From: an uncultured bacterium
Lineage (GTDB): Bacteria; Acidobacteriota; UBA890
Length of the DNA stretch: 12,172 nt
Direction of reading: 5' to 3'
Assembly (NCBI GenBank): GCA_937922775.1
Contig: CALAKE010000580.1
Coordinates: 1 to 12,172, forward strand
Shown: piece by piece, positions 1-7,449 of the stretch
How the letters are laid out: each line of letters starts with the position of its first letter
How positions within the stretch are numbered: position 1 is the first letter of the stretch
Translations under genes and position numbers: made by a program
The notes under the pieces: generated by a model
The model's database searches: none
What the model was told of the DNA's origin: nothing
The model's input: only the letters and a program-made list of their open reading frames with translations

Positions 1-1009
1 CGAAATCGATCACGTTGTGCTGAACGTATCCGAGCCCGTCCTTTTCTCCGCTCTCGTCGTCGTCAATCCACATGTCGAGCGTGTTGACGCTGTCGGAGTC
101 GTTGTGATTCATCCAAGCGGTGAACACACGGTAGCCGCGTAGCTCACGGCGGTCTTCATGCGGGAAGATGTCGTTCGGGTCGTCCTTCCGTACTCCCTGG
201 AAGTCGAACGGGCCGATGGGCGAACCCGGGAGACCCTTGCTGGCCACTACCTGAATCTTTCCATCTGAGCGAATCGGTACCGTCTCCAGTACCTCATTGA
301 TGTAGGCCTCACTGAGCCCTGTTCGGTGCCCGTCGTCCCAGCGAACCTCCGCTTCGCGGTCCAGCTGATACTCACCTGTCCAGTGCACCAAGTAGTTCTG
401 TGGGACGTGGTACCCGAAGGCGTGAAAGAACTTCGTTCCGATGACCTCCGTCGAAGTGGCCATCTGCGGCCAGTTCAGAGGGTCGAATTTGATGAAGTAG
501 AGATCGCCCCGCGCGTCGACGATTCTGAAGCCGGGGGTTATCCCCGCCGTCTTGGCACCGACGATGATCCAAGGCGACGACATATCGGGGCCGTCGAGCT
601 GATTCGGCCCGCGCACCAGCTCTGGCACCGTCATGACCCGCTGGCTCATCCGATTCTCGAACCACGAGGAGTTGGGGACCTCGCCCAGGGTGTTGACGTT
701 CGCCGCCTGGATTGAGCCTCCCTCTGGTGATGTGAAGGTCTTCTGAAGAAGATCGATGGCCTTGCTGAGCTCCTGCTCGGCAGGCTCCGCGAAGAGCAGC
801 AAGCGATCGGGGTCTGTCCGGAGTGGGTCGTCGGCTCTGAACTTGGGGAATTGAACCGATGCCGGCGCCGTGCTGCTTTGTGGCTTGGCGGGCGCGGCGA
901 CGCCAATCGATGTCATGAGCAGGATCAGTACAGCAACGGTGATCGCCGTACGCCGGCCGGCGCGGGCTTGCTTCCTCATCTCGCTGGTTCTCTTGCGTGT
1001 GGAGAGCAT
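1..1009 (-). CDS. Exported HipA/PI-kinase-like protein, 3' end beyond window
   Basis: The reading frame is open from the ATG at 1007-1009 to the left edge, giving 336 codons with the C-terminus missing. AGGAGG lies 7 nt before the ATG and overlaps the TAG stop of the upstream barrel gene, so the two are probably translationally coupled. A basic N-terminus and hydrophobic stretch at about residues 21-39 (ending GVAAP) look like a signal peptide. The rest carries a pattern I read as an atypical kinase fold related to HipA or PI3/4-kinases: a beta strand with YFIKF (K174), a following helix with STEVIGTK (E188), a catalytic-loop-like NHNDSDSVN (D304, N309) after a DRRELRG segment, and HNVIDF (D335) at the very edge, where a DFG-like metal-binding Asp would sit. 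The kinase assignment is inferred from motif order; no substrate is evident. An internal ATG at residue 11 is a less likely start. Confidence 0.8.
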   Translation of the reverse strand, partial: MLSTRKRTSEMRKQARAGRRTAITVAVLILLMTSIGVAAPAKPQSSTAPASVQFPKFRADDPLRTDPDRLLLFAEPAEQELSKAIDLLQKTFTSPEGGSIQAANVNTLGEVPNSSWFENRMSQRVMTVPELVRGPNQLDGPDMSSPWIIVGAKTAGITPGFRIVDARGDLYFIKFDPLNWPQMATSTEVIGTKFFHAFGYHVPQNYLVHWTGEYQLDREAEVRWDDGHRTGLSEAYINEVLETVPIRSDGKIQVVASKGLPGSPIGPFDFQGVRKDDPNDIFPHEDRRELRGYRVFTAWMNHNDSDSVNTLDMWIDDDESGEKDGLGYVQHNVIDF

Positions 1010-1016
1010 CTCTCGG

Positions 1017-1022
1017 CCTCCT
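1017..1022 (-). promoter_or_regulatory. Shine-Dalgarno AGGAGG overlapping the upstream stop codon
   Basis: A perfect AGGAGG on the minus strand shares bases with the TAG stop (1021-1023) of the barrel gene and sits 7 nt before the ATG of the kinase-like gene. It fixes the start at 1009 and implies coupled translation of the two exported proteins. Confidence 0.8.
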
Positions 1023-2391
1023 AGAACGACGGCCCGAAGGCGAAATAGAGCATCGCACCTTCCTCGCTCCAGCCAGCATCGAGGCGGAACGAGACGCGGC
1101 GGAAGTTCTTGACGCGAAGTCCAAGACCATATGTGCTTCTCAAGTCCCTGATGCTGAACTCCTGGCGGTGTGGGTACGCCTTTCCCGCGTCATAAAACGC
1201 CGCTAGCTCGAGGCCGGCCGTTGCCTCCCACCGGTACTCCGCCGACAGGTAGACGAGGTTCGTGTCGCGGAAGCGGTAGGTCCGGAAGCCTCTCAGCGTC
1301 TGGCTACCACCGATCCATTCCATCAGGTAGAAGGGTACCGTCGTCCCTTCTTTCCCGAGGTCTCCGGTGGTGTAGATGCGAAATGCGAAGATCCGCTGCC
1401 GGGATCCGAGGGGAATGTGGCCTCGCGCGTCAGCCGAGTAGCGGCTGAAATCGAAGCGGTCGCCGTCAAGCTGCGAATAGTACGCGTACCTCAGGCCAAT
1501 CTCTGCCACCGGTCGATTCGGATCTCCCTTCCAAGAGAGGAACAAAGCGGAGTCGAGATGAAGAAACTCCGCCGGCTCACTGATTCCGGGCGCCGTCTCC
1601 TCATCGAACACGTCAACGGTGTCGGGCAATCTGTCGTCGTTGCCGCGCCCGACCTCATTTGCCTGGTAGCCTCCGCGGACCTCGATCGCAAGGTAGCGGG
1701 TGAACTGGTAGCCGCCGACGAGATCGAACTTGCTCTCCTTCAGGGAATAATCCGAGCGGTCCTCCTGCAGCGAATCACTGCTGAGGCCGTAGTAGTTCTC
1801 GCGTGGGAAATTGCGGTACATCAGGTCGGTGTACAGGAATACGTCGCGAGGTTCCTGTATGCGGTCGTCGAAGTGAAAAGGTGCGCCCAGGAAGGCGTCG
1901 CCAAGGAAATTATGTGGCGCAGAGTGCTCGAACATGCCGAACTGGGCGATATAGGCTTGGAAGCCCGTAATCGAGACCGCGCCCGAAATCTGAAATCGCA
2001 ACGGGGTCCTACCGATATTGGGGCGCGAGTACTGCACCGCGGGGGTCAGTCGCGAACCGGGGCTGAGTTGGCCCAATCCGAAGCGGAAGTGCTCGATCTG
2101 AACCGTGGTGAATGTCTCCATTCCGCGGTTCTCGATCGTCGCGAGAATCTGCCCCACTTTGCTCGGACTGGAAGGTTCGAGATCTGCGAGCCGCTCGCGT
2201 CTCTGGTCGAGCAGTTCCTCCTCTCGGGACTTCTCGGAGGATTGCCCCTGGGCCGCGTCCGCCTCCTGTGGCTCGGTCGCCTGAGATTCAGCCACAGAGG
2301 TCGGTGCGATGGTCGGGACCTGGAGCGGATCCTGCCCGCCGACCCCCGCAGCCAGAAAGAAGAGGAAAAGAGCCTGCGCGGTAAGGCACAT
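1021..2391 (-). CDS. BamA/TamA-family (Omp85) outer-membrane beta-barrel, POTRA-less
   Basis: This 456-residue protein has an N-terminal signal peptide (hydrophobic residues about 4-18, ending near GVGG) and a low-complexity Glu/Gln/Ser/Arg-rich linker to about residue 75. The remainder consists of alternating aromatic strands typical of a transmembrane barrel. The Omp85 signature is near the C-terminus: GGSQTLRGF, with LRGF at residues 366-369, then strands such as LVYLSAEYRWE, and a terminal strand ending in Phe (FAFGPSF), as BAM substrates usually do. Classical BamA and TamA carry periplasmic POTRA domains and are much longer (BamA about 800 residues, TamA about 580). Here there is room for none, so this is probably a barrel-only family member rather than the essential BamA. 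It is the first gene of an operon with the exported kinase-like gene. The ATG lacks a strong ribosome binding site (a weak GAAGG lies over 10 nt upstream), so the start is moderately sure. Confidence 0.88.
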   Translation of the reverse strand: MCLTAQALFLFFLAAGVGGQDPLQVPTIAPTSVAESQATEPQEADAAQGQSSEKSREEELLDQRRERLADLEPSSPSKVGQILATIENRGMETFTTVQIEHFRFGLGQLSPGSRLTPAVQYSRPNIGRTPLRFQISGAVSITGFQAYIAQFGMFEHSAPHNFLGDAFLGAPFHFDDRIQEPRDVFLYTDLMYRNFPRENYYGLSSDSLQEDRSDYSLKESKFDLVGGYQFTRYLAIEVRGGYQANEVGRGNDDRLPDTVDVFDEETAPGISEPAEFLHLDSALFLSWKGDPNRPVAEIGLRYAYYSQLDGDRFDFSRYSADARGHIPLGSRQRIFAFRIYTTGDLGKEGTTVPFYLMEWIGGSQTLRGFRTYRFRDTNLVYLSAEYRWEATAGLELAAFYDAGKAYPHRQEFSIRDLRSTYGLGLRVKNFRRVSFRLDAGWSEEGAMLYFAFGPSF

Positions 2392-2662
2392 AGGCGCTTG
2401 CCTTCGCTGGGCCAGATGGGACTCTCTGGCGGGCCTTCAACAATCCGACCTGGCGATTTAGCTGGAATTTGCCGGTAAACATGACACAAGAGTCGCATTT
2501 CCTCCAGGGCCATATTGCCAATCAGTCGCTGGGGATACTGATGTCGCCGACGGGTCCCAGGAGCGTGCCCGATCGAGCCCAGGGTCGGCACTGGAGAAAA
2601 CTCTGATCTCATGCTATAGCTGCCCTACGGCCTCACTAACTGAACAGCGCGGAGGGCAACAT
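2392..2662. promoter_or_regulatory. Divergent intergenic region between barrel operon and START-kinase operon
   Basis: This 271-bp gap separates divergent genes and must hold promoters for both. On the plus strand the best candidate I see is TGGAGA (2592-2597), 17 nt, then TATAGC (2615-2620), each matching 4 of 6 consensus bases, about 40 nt before the START gene. No convincing minus-strand promoter was found, and no coding frame looks real here. Confidence 0.35.
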
Positions 2663-3574
2663 ATGAGTCAGAGACTCAGTGTCGTTGCTGTCTTTGCCTT
2701 CGTGTTGCCTCTTGCGAACCATGCGCCGCCGGCCGAGCTCAAGCCTCACACGCTCGAGGCGTTCCTCAGCTATGCCACGGCAACGGAGGCACGCTTCCTC
2801 GCGGAAGCCACTGCGGACGACTCCTTTCTCTATATCGATCACCTTGCGGGAAGAGAGCGGGAAGAAGCGCTCGCCTCCCTCACTCGTGGCGAGGTTCTGA
2901 TGGAGCGTCTGAAGACCAAGGCGGCGGATGGCTCGGAAATCAAGATCAAGGACGGACTGATCCACCATTGGGTGGGCACGGTGTTCATCCCCGGGGCGAC
3001 TCTCGAGGATACGCTGGCATTGTTGCAGGACTACAACCGGCACGCGGAGATCTACGCTCCTCAGGTGGAGCAGGCCCGCATTGTCGACCGGGACGGTGAC
3101 AACTTCACGGTCTTCTATCGCTTCCGAAAGAAGAAGATTCTCACAGCCGTCCACAAAACGACTCACGACGCCAACTACTACCGTCGAGGACCCACGCACG
3201 CCTACTCGATCTCCAAGTCGACGGACATTCGTGAGGTGCAGAACCCAGGAGAGCCCGACGAGAGAGAGTTGCCTGAAGACAACAACCGCGGGCTGCTGTG
3301 GGCCATCAACTCCTACTGGAAGTTGCTCGAGGTGGATGGCGGCACGTTCGTGGAGTCCGAGTCGGTCTCGCTCACTCGCAGCATCCCGATACTCGCCGTA
3401 CCCATCGTCCGGCCTTTTGTCACCGGTGTGCCGCGGGAGCTCCTCGCCTTTACGCTCGAGATCACTCGAGATCAGCTCGCTCAGTTCGACGATCCGGAGG
3501 GGTCCCAAGAACCTCTGCCAGTGGAACCGACCCTACCCTCATCTGGCGAAAGCAGTGGCGGGACGATGCAGTGA
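2663..3574 (+). CDS. Secreted START-like (SRPBCC fold) protein, copy 1
   Basis: This 303-residue protein starts at an ATG with GGAGGG 6 nt upstream (2651-2656). Residues 1-24 form a short signal peptide (hydrophobic VVAVFAFVLPLA), so the mature protein is probably periplasmic. The body from about residue 95 to 275 resembles START/SRPBCC domains, which bind lipids or other hydrophobic ligands in a deep cavity. Conserved-looking stretches are HHWVGTVFIPG, RHAEIYAPQVE, VFYRFRKKKI and VESESVSLTR. It is about 60% identical by eye to the protein at 10164-11030, and these blocks are shared. The C-terminal tail (Pro/Ser/Gly-rich, about the last 25 residues) is absent from the paralogue and lies where the gene overlaps the kinase start by 4 nt. 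The ligand is unknown; START assignment is from pattern recognition. Confidence 0.85.
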   Translation: MSQRLSVVAVFAFVLPLANHAPPAELKPHTLEAFLSYATATEARFLAEATADDSFLYIDHLAGREREEALASLTRGEVLMERLKTKAADGSEIKIKDGLIHHWVGTVFIPGATLEDTLALLQDYNRHAEIYAPQVEQARIVDRDGDNFTVFYRFRKKKILTAVHKTTHDANYYRRGPTHAYSISKSTDIREVQNPGEPDERELPEDNNRGLLWAINSYWKLLEVDGGTFVESESVSLTRSIPILAVPIVRPFVTGVPRELLAFTLEITRDQLAQFDDPEGSQEPLPVEPTLPSSGESSGGTMQ

Positions 3575-6237
3575 TCGGTACGTCGATCGGTTCGTACGAG
3601 GTCCTGTCGGCGCTCGGCTCCGGTGGAATGGGCGACGTTTATCGGGCCAGGGACACCAAGCTGAACAGAGAAGTTGCGCTCAAGTTTCTGCCTGATGAGC
3701 TTCTCTCTGACGACAGCCTCCTGGCCCGGTTCGATCGTGAGGCGAAGCTTCTCGCCACGCTCAATCACCCGAATATTGCCACGATCCACAGCATCGAAGA
3801 GCACGACGGCAAGCCCTTCCTCGTACTCGAGCTGGTCGAGGGCGAATCCGTTCACGAGCGGCTGCTGAAGGGCAGGCCGCTGGTCCGGGAAACGCTGGAG
3901 ATCTGTCGCCAGGTTGCCTCCGGGTTGGAAGCGGCCCACAAGAAGGGCATCGTGCACCGTGACCTTAAGCCCGCCAACGTGATGGTCACCCCGGAGGGCC
4001 GGGCGAAGGTACTCGACTTCGGTATCGCCAAGCCGACCAAGTATGGGCAGGCGGCCCACGATCTGTCGGAGGCCCCTGACGCCACGGCGATTACAGCCAC
4101 CGACACGCTGGTAGGTACCGGGCCTTACATGAGTCCGGAGCAGATCCGCGACAAGCCGCTGGACCGGCGCACCGATGTTTGGTCGTTCGGTTGCCTGATG
4201 TTCGAGATGTTGTCGGGCAAGCGAGCATTTCAGCGGGATACGCTCGCGGACACGCTGTCGGCCATCCTCGAGCGGGACCCCGACTGGGACTTGCTTCCCC
4301 AGAAGACTCCCGTCTCCGTCAGGCTCTTGCTGCGGCGCTGCCTGGCGAAGGAGCCGACTCAGCGGCTCCAGCACATCGGTGACGCCAGAATCGAGATCAG
4401 CGATGTCATTACCGGGCCTGTGGACGGACTGACAGGTCGCCCGGAGCCGGCGCCGGCAATGCCGCGTTGGCAGGTGGCAGCCGGACTCGCGTCAGCGATT
4501 GCGGCAGGGCTGATCGTGGGTGCCCTGGCAACCTGGGCCATGCGCCCGACGATAGAACGCCCCTCGGTCAATAAGTTCCCGATTCCGATCCCCGCCTTCC
4601 AGATGCTCGGCGTTGGCGGCGCCGCCAGCATGGCCCTTTCGCCGGACGGTCAACGATTGGTGTATGTAGCCCGGCGTGGCAGCAGCCAACGTCTATTTCT
4701 GCGCGAGCTCGATCAATTCGAGCCGGTACCGATCGATGGTTCGGAGGGCGCCGAGTCTCCCTTCTTCTCTCCAGACGGTGAGTGGGTCGGCTTTTTCGCC
4801 GACGGTGGACTTTGGAAGATCGGAGTCGTCGGCGGAGAACCCGTGCCTCTCTGCTCGGTATCCGCGCCGCGTGGCGCATCCTGGGGAGTCGATGACTTCA
4901 TCTACTTTTCGACAGCTTCAGCCGGCATCTCCCGGGTGCCGTCCACGGGTGGTAATCCGGAAGAACTGACCCAACCCGACTCATCCCAAGGGGAGATCAG
5001 CCACAGGTGGCCCCAGATGCTGCCCGGAGGTGATGCGGTTATCTTCACGATTTGGGTCGGCGCCGACTCAGATAGCACCACGATAGGAGCCTTTTCGCCT
5101 AGCAATGGGCAAGTGACCCCCCTGGTCGACAACGCGAGCTATGGCCGATTTGCCTCCTCGGGCCATCTGGTGTTCGAGCGCGACGAGGGATTGTGGGCCG
5201 CGCCGTTCGATGCCGGAGGGCTTACGGTGGGCGACGCTGTCCCGATGCTCGACGATGTTCTCACCGATTCCGCTGTGGGGGTTCCTTACTTTGCCCTCTC
5301 GGAAAACGGAACGATCGTCTATGCCCCCGGGGGGGTTCTCCAGCCCGGCCCCGCGCTTGCCTGGGTAGATCTGGAGGGGGCTGTTGAGCCTCTGCCATTG
5401 CCTTCACGAGTGTTCGCATACCCGAGGGTTTCGCCGGACGGCCGCAAGCTGGCCGTGACGATCGTCGACGGCGAACTGAGCAACATCTACTTGTCGGACC
5501 TGGAACGGGGTGGGGGATTCAACGCTCTCACCTTTGAGGGGAATAATTCCATTCCGGTGTGGTCTCCTGACTCCTCTCAGCTGGCGTTCGCCTCGTATCG
5601 ATCGGAGCAGTGGGGATTGTTCATGAGGCCCGCTGATCTGAGCGGGCCACCGCGGGAGCTCATCACCGGGGACTCCATCAAGATACCGTCCTCATTCTCG
5701 AGCGACGGCAACAGCCTGGCCTACGCGGAGTGGGACCCCGAGGGGACGCCCGACATCAGGCTCCTCACGATAGGGTCATCCTCCACACAGGAGTCCTTTC
5801 TCAGTACCCCTAACGACGAGTACGAGGCCATGTTCTCGCCCGACGATCAGTGGGTAATCTACGTGTCGAACCAAACAGGTCAGCGAGAGGTCTACATGCG
5901 GGGAATGGGCTCCGCGGGAGGCACCTACCAGATCTCAACTGACGGGGGCACGGAGCCGGAGTGGTCGGTAGGCGGCGACGAAATCTACTTCCGAAGTGGC
6001 GATCGCGTCATGGCAGTCTCAGTTCCGAGGCCGCCGCGATTCGTGGCGGGCACTCCACGGCTGCTGTTCGATGGGCCGTATGACTCCGAGGCGTTCTTTG
6101 CTGCCAACTACGACTTCGACCCTCATGGGAACCGCTTCCTCGTAGTCAGCAATGCGCAACTCGTGCCGACAAGAGAGCTTCGGGTGGTACTGAACTGGTT
6201 CGAAGAGCTACAGGACCGCGCTCGTACTGAGCAGTAG
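3571..6237 (+). CDS. Transmembrane Ser/Thr protein kinase with periplasmic TolB/PD40 beta-propeller
   Basis: I take the start as GTG 3571, which overlaps the TGA of the START gene (GTGA), giving 888 residues. The open frame extends upstream, but only as a shadow of the START gene. Residues 1-280 form a complete Hanks-type kinase: glycine loop GSGGMGDV (16-23), catalytic Lys in VALK (K38), HRDLKPAN (H129-R130-D131), DFG (149-151), SPE replacing APE (188-190), and RTDVWSFG. All key catalytic residues are present, with a Thr-rich activation segment. A single membrane helix follows at about 302-324. The rest carries about seven PD40/TolB-like repeats of the SPDG type (for example ALSPDGQRL, FFSPDGEWV, RVSPDGRKL, VWSPDSSQL, MFSPDDQWV), expected to fold as a periplasmic propeller. 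The architecture is that of a receptor kinase: outside sensor, inside phosphorylation of Ser/Thr targets. No substrate is identifiable here. Confidence 0.93.
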   Translation: MIGTSIGSYEVLSALGSGGMGDVYRARDTKLNREVALKFLPDELLSDDSLLARFDREAKLLATLNHPNIATIHSIEEHDGKPFLVLELVEGESVHERLLKGRPLVRETLEICRQVASGLEAAHKKGIVHRDLKPANVMVTPEGRAKVLDFGIAKPTKYGQAAHDLSEAPDATAITATDTLVGTGPYMSPEQIRDKPLDRRTDVWSFGCLMFEMLSGKRAFQRDTLADTLSAILERDPDWDLLPQKTPVSVRLLLRRCLAKEPTQRLQHIGDARIEISDVITGPVDGLTGRPEPAPAMPRWQVAAGLASAIAAGLIVGALATWAMRPTIERPSVNKFPIPIPAFQMLGVGGAASMALSPDGQRLVYVARRGSSQRLFLRELDQFEPVPIDGSEGAESPFFSPDGEWVGFFADGGLWKIGVVGGEPVPLCSVSAPRGASWGVDDFIYFSTASAGISRVPSTGGNPEELTQPDSSQGEISHRWPQMLPGGDAVIFTIWVGADSDSTTIGAFSPSNGQVTPLVDNASYGRFASSGHLVFERDEGLWAAPFDAGGLTVGDAVPMLDDVLTDSAVGVPYFALSENGTIVYAPGGVLQPGPALAWVDLEGAVEPLPLPSRVFAYPRVSPDGRKLAVTIVDGELSNIYLSDLERGGGFNALTFEGNNSIPVWSPDSSQLAFASYRSEQWGLFMRPADLSGPPRELITGDSIKIPSSFSSDGNSLAYAEWDPEGTPDIRLLTIGSSSTQESFLSTPNDEYEAMFSPDDQWVIYVSNQTGQREVYMRGMGSAGGTYQISTDGGTEPEWSVGGDEIYFRSGDRVMAVSVPRPPRFVAGTPRLLFDGPYDSEAFFAANYDFDPHGNRFLVVSNAQLVPTRELRVVLNWFEELQDRARTEQ

Positions 6238-6295
6238 CTCGCCGCCCGGGCCGCAGCCCCGCCCATTCAGAGCCACGAGTGCCCCTTTCCGACGG

Positions 6296-6517
6296 TCAGG
6301 CTGCTGCCGCAGTGCTGCGCAGGAGATCTTCGATTCCGGCGATGACCTGGCGGCGGGCGGCCGAGCAAGCGTTGTCCTCGGCGTTGTTCTCGAAGCTGTG
6401 GGTCTCGATGACCTCTTCCTTCGCAGGCGGCTTGTGTAGCTCCTCCGTCTGCATCCTCATCCAAATCCGTTCCTGCACTACCGAATCTCCGTCACTCGAG
6501 AATCGTGTAAATCGCAT
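6296..6517 (-). CDS. Small hypothetical protein (73 aa)
   Basis: I do not recognise a family. The chosen ATG (6515-6517) has GGGAG 6 nt upstream. An in-frame ATG at 6547 would add 10 residues but lacks a good ribosome binding site. The product is hydrophilic, with an acidic middle (KEEVIETHSFE), a single Cys, and a C-terminal Ala/Arg-rich probable helix (AARRQVIAGIEDLLRS) ending in an Ala run. It has no signal peptide or membrane helix. Codon third positions are GC-rich in the second half, as in the neighbours. It converges on the kinase gene (58-nt gap, no clear terminator). Its upstream region carries a repeat also found before the next minus-strand gene, which supports it being real. The plus-strand frame across the same bases looks like a shadow. 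Confidence 0.5.
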   Translation of the reverse strand: MRFTRFSSDGDSVVQERIWMRMQTEELHKPPAKEEVIETHSFENNAEDNACSAARRQVIAGIEDLLRSTAAAA

Positions 6518-6580
6518 TGTCGGCTCCCAGGGGTTTTTTCGCTCCATTGCTTCAGCCTAACTAGAGCCCATATTGCGGCG

Positions 6581-6623
6581 TTTAGATCTAAAAGTCCTGA
6601 ACTACATCCAAAGGAGTCCTGAA
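6581..6623 (-). promoter_or_regulatory. Palindrome plus two direct repeats upstream of the small gene
   Basis: A perfect 12-bp palindrome TTTAGATCTAAA (6581-6592) directly abuts the first of two AGTCCTGAA direct repeats (6593-6601 and 6615-6623), whose starts are 22 bp apart, about two helical turns. Read on the minus strand, TTCAGGACTTT lies 60-85 nt upstream of the small gene's start. The same core recurs at 7386-7396 before the glycine-zipper gene. The layout resembles a dimeric regulator site; the regulator is unknown. Confidence 0.4.
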
Positions 6624-6688
6624 GATGGACTCTCGGAGCCCCAGAACCTACCCGCTGCTCGGGAATTCGCCGTGATTCGGGCGGGGCC

Positions 6689-7309
6689 CTACCACGAGAT
6701 CGTGAACATGGCGCCTTTCTGCCTCCGTGTGAGGACCGGCGCCACCGACCAGGTGAATCGGGAGCCGGCCACCCCGCTACCCGAGTAGATGATCTCTTCC
6801 GGTTTGGGGGACGCGAGGATGGCTCCAAGAGCGGCCCCGCCACCGATCATTCCCAGGAAGCCAGCCGCGAATGTTCCTTCATCGCACGTGTCATAGCAGG
6901 CGAAGAGCAGGCCAATCCCACCCACTAGTCCGGCACCCGCCCCGATAAAGCCGGCAGTTACCTTCGACATACCTCTTTTCGGCAACCGCACCTCGGATAC
7001 TCGTCCCTCGGGAATCTCGATCGTGGGTCGGTTGCCGTCTCGCCCGATAGGGAGGCGTGTCGTCCCCTGGGGGAGATTCTCGACCTTGATGACGATGGCG
7101 GATTCACTCAGGCTCACGAGCCTTGCTTCAATCCGCTCGTAAGCGCCATTGCCCTCGAAATCGAAGGTAACCAGAATCTTGTCTCCTTCCTCCAATTCCT
7201 CAACGCGCTCGAGGGCGGCGAACGAGGTGGTGACCTGCTGCGCGTTCGCAGCGGCAGGCAGAAGCAAAATTGCCAGCGGAATTACCAGGAAGAGCATCTT
7301 TGCTCTCAT
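6689..7309 (-). CDS. Exported glycine-zipper protein of unknown function
   Basis: The frame is open further upstream, but the ATG at 7307-7309 begins a clear signal peptide (MRAKMLFLVIPLAILLL, AANA cleavage near residue 23) and has AAGGA about 9 nt before it, so I use it; the product is 206 residues. Residues 40-110 form a beta-rich domain opening with EEGDKILVTF and containing RLVSLSESAIVI, like small SH3/Sm-like beta barrels seen in many uncharacterised exported proteins. Two hydrophobic glycine-rich helices follow (about 117-137 and 146-166; GAGAGLVGG, GMIGGGAALG) with two cysteines between them (C138, C142). They could insert in a membrane as a glycine zipper. The C-terminus is a beta-like tail ending in Trp. 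No homologue of known function comes to mind. An upstream repeat is shared with the small gene to its left. Confidence 0.75.
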   Translation of the reverse strand: MRAKMLFLVIPLAILLLPAAANAQQVTTSFAALERVEELEEGDKILVTFDFEGNGAYERIEARLVSLSESAIVIKVENLPQGTTRLPIGRDGNRPTIEIPEGRVSEVRLPKRGMSKVTAGFIGAGAGLVGGIGLLFACYDTCDEGTFAAGFLGMIGGGAALGAILASPKPEEIIYSGSGVAGSRFTWSVAPVLTRRQKGAMFTISW

Positions 7310-7385
7310 TGCGCCGGTCCTTTCTCCTACAACAGTTTTCGGCTGCCCCGCCGTATGGTCGCCGATCATGCGAGATCCAGACCCT

Positions 7386-7396
7386 AAAGTCCTGAA
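7386..7396 (-). promoter_or_regulatory. Third copy of the TTCAGGACTTT element
   Basis: On the minus strand this reads TTCAGGACTTT, about 80 nt upstream of the glycine-zipper gene's ATG. Extended to 18 bases it matches the copy at 6584-6601 at 15 positions, including the flanking TCT. I propose it as a common regulatory element of the two minus-strand genes; this is inference. Confidence 0.35.
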
Positions 7397-7449
7397 GGGC
7401 CACTGAAGAGATCCACAAGATGAAGGTAAAGGTGTTAGGAACATATGAG

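Noticed and set aside
372..1130. Minus-strand open frame (252 codons) overlapping the left-edge gene
   Set aside because: Its product is Arg/Pro-rich low complexity, and it runs over the barrel gene's 3' end. The other minus frame starting at 1009 has a perfect ribosome binding site, a signal peptide and kinase-like motifs.
1417..2478. Long plus-strand open frame (353 codons)
   Set aside because: It lies antisense to the Omp85-family barrel, whose frame has a signal peptide, the LRGF motif and a C-terminal Phe. The plus-strand product shows no recognisable domain; it is a GC-rich shadow.
2636..3508. Minus-strand open frame (290 codons) opposite START copy 1
   Set aside because: The plus strand encodes a protein with a close paralogue elsewhere in the window, so this frame is a shadow.
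3298..3570. Upstream extension of the kinase frame to an ATG at 3298
   Set aside because: It reads out of frame through the conserved START coding region and gives an Arg/His-rich peptide. The kinase domain begins right after GTG 3571.
3481..4374. Minus-strand open frame (297 codons) opposite the kinase domain
   Set aside because: All Hanks kinase motifs are encoded on the plus strand; this one has no domain and is antisense shadow.
6521..6540. Possible terminator at a T6 run after GC-rich bases
   Set aside because: No stem of useful length precedes the T-run, and the bases fall around the start of the small minus-strand gene.
6279..6560. Plus-strand open frame (93 codons) opposite the small minus gene
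   Set aside because: Its composition is Ser/Ala/Arg-rich with no good ribosome binding site. The minus frame has a better start and more protein-like composition.
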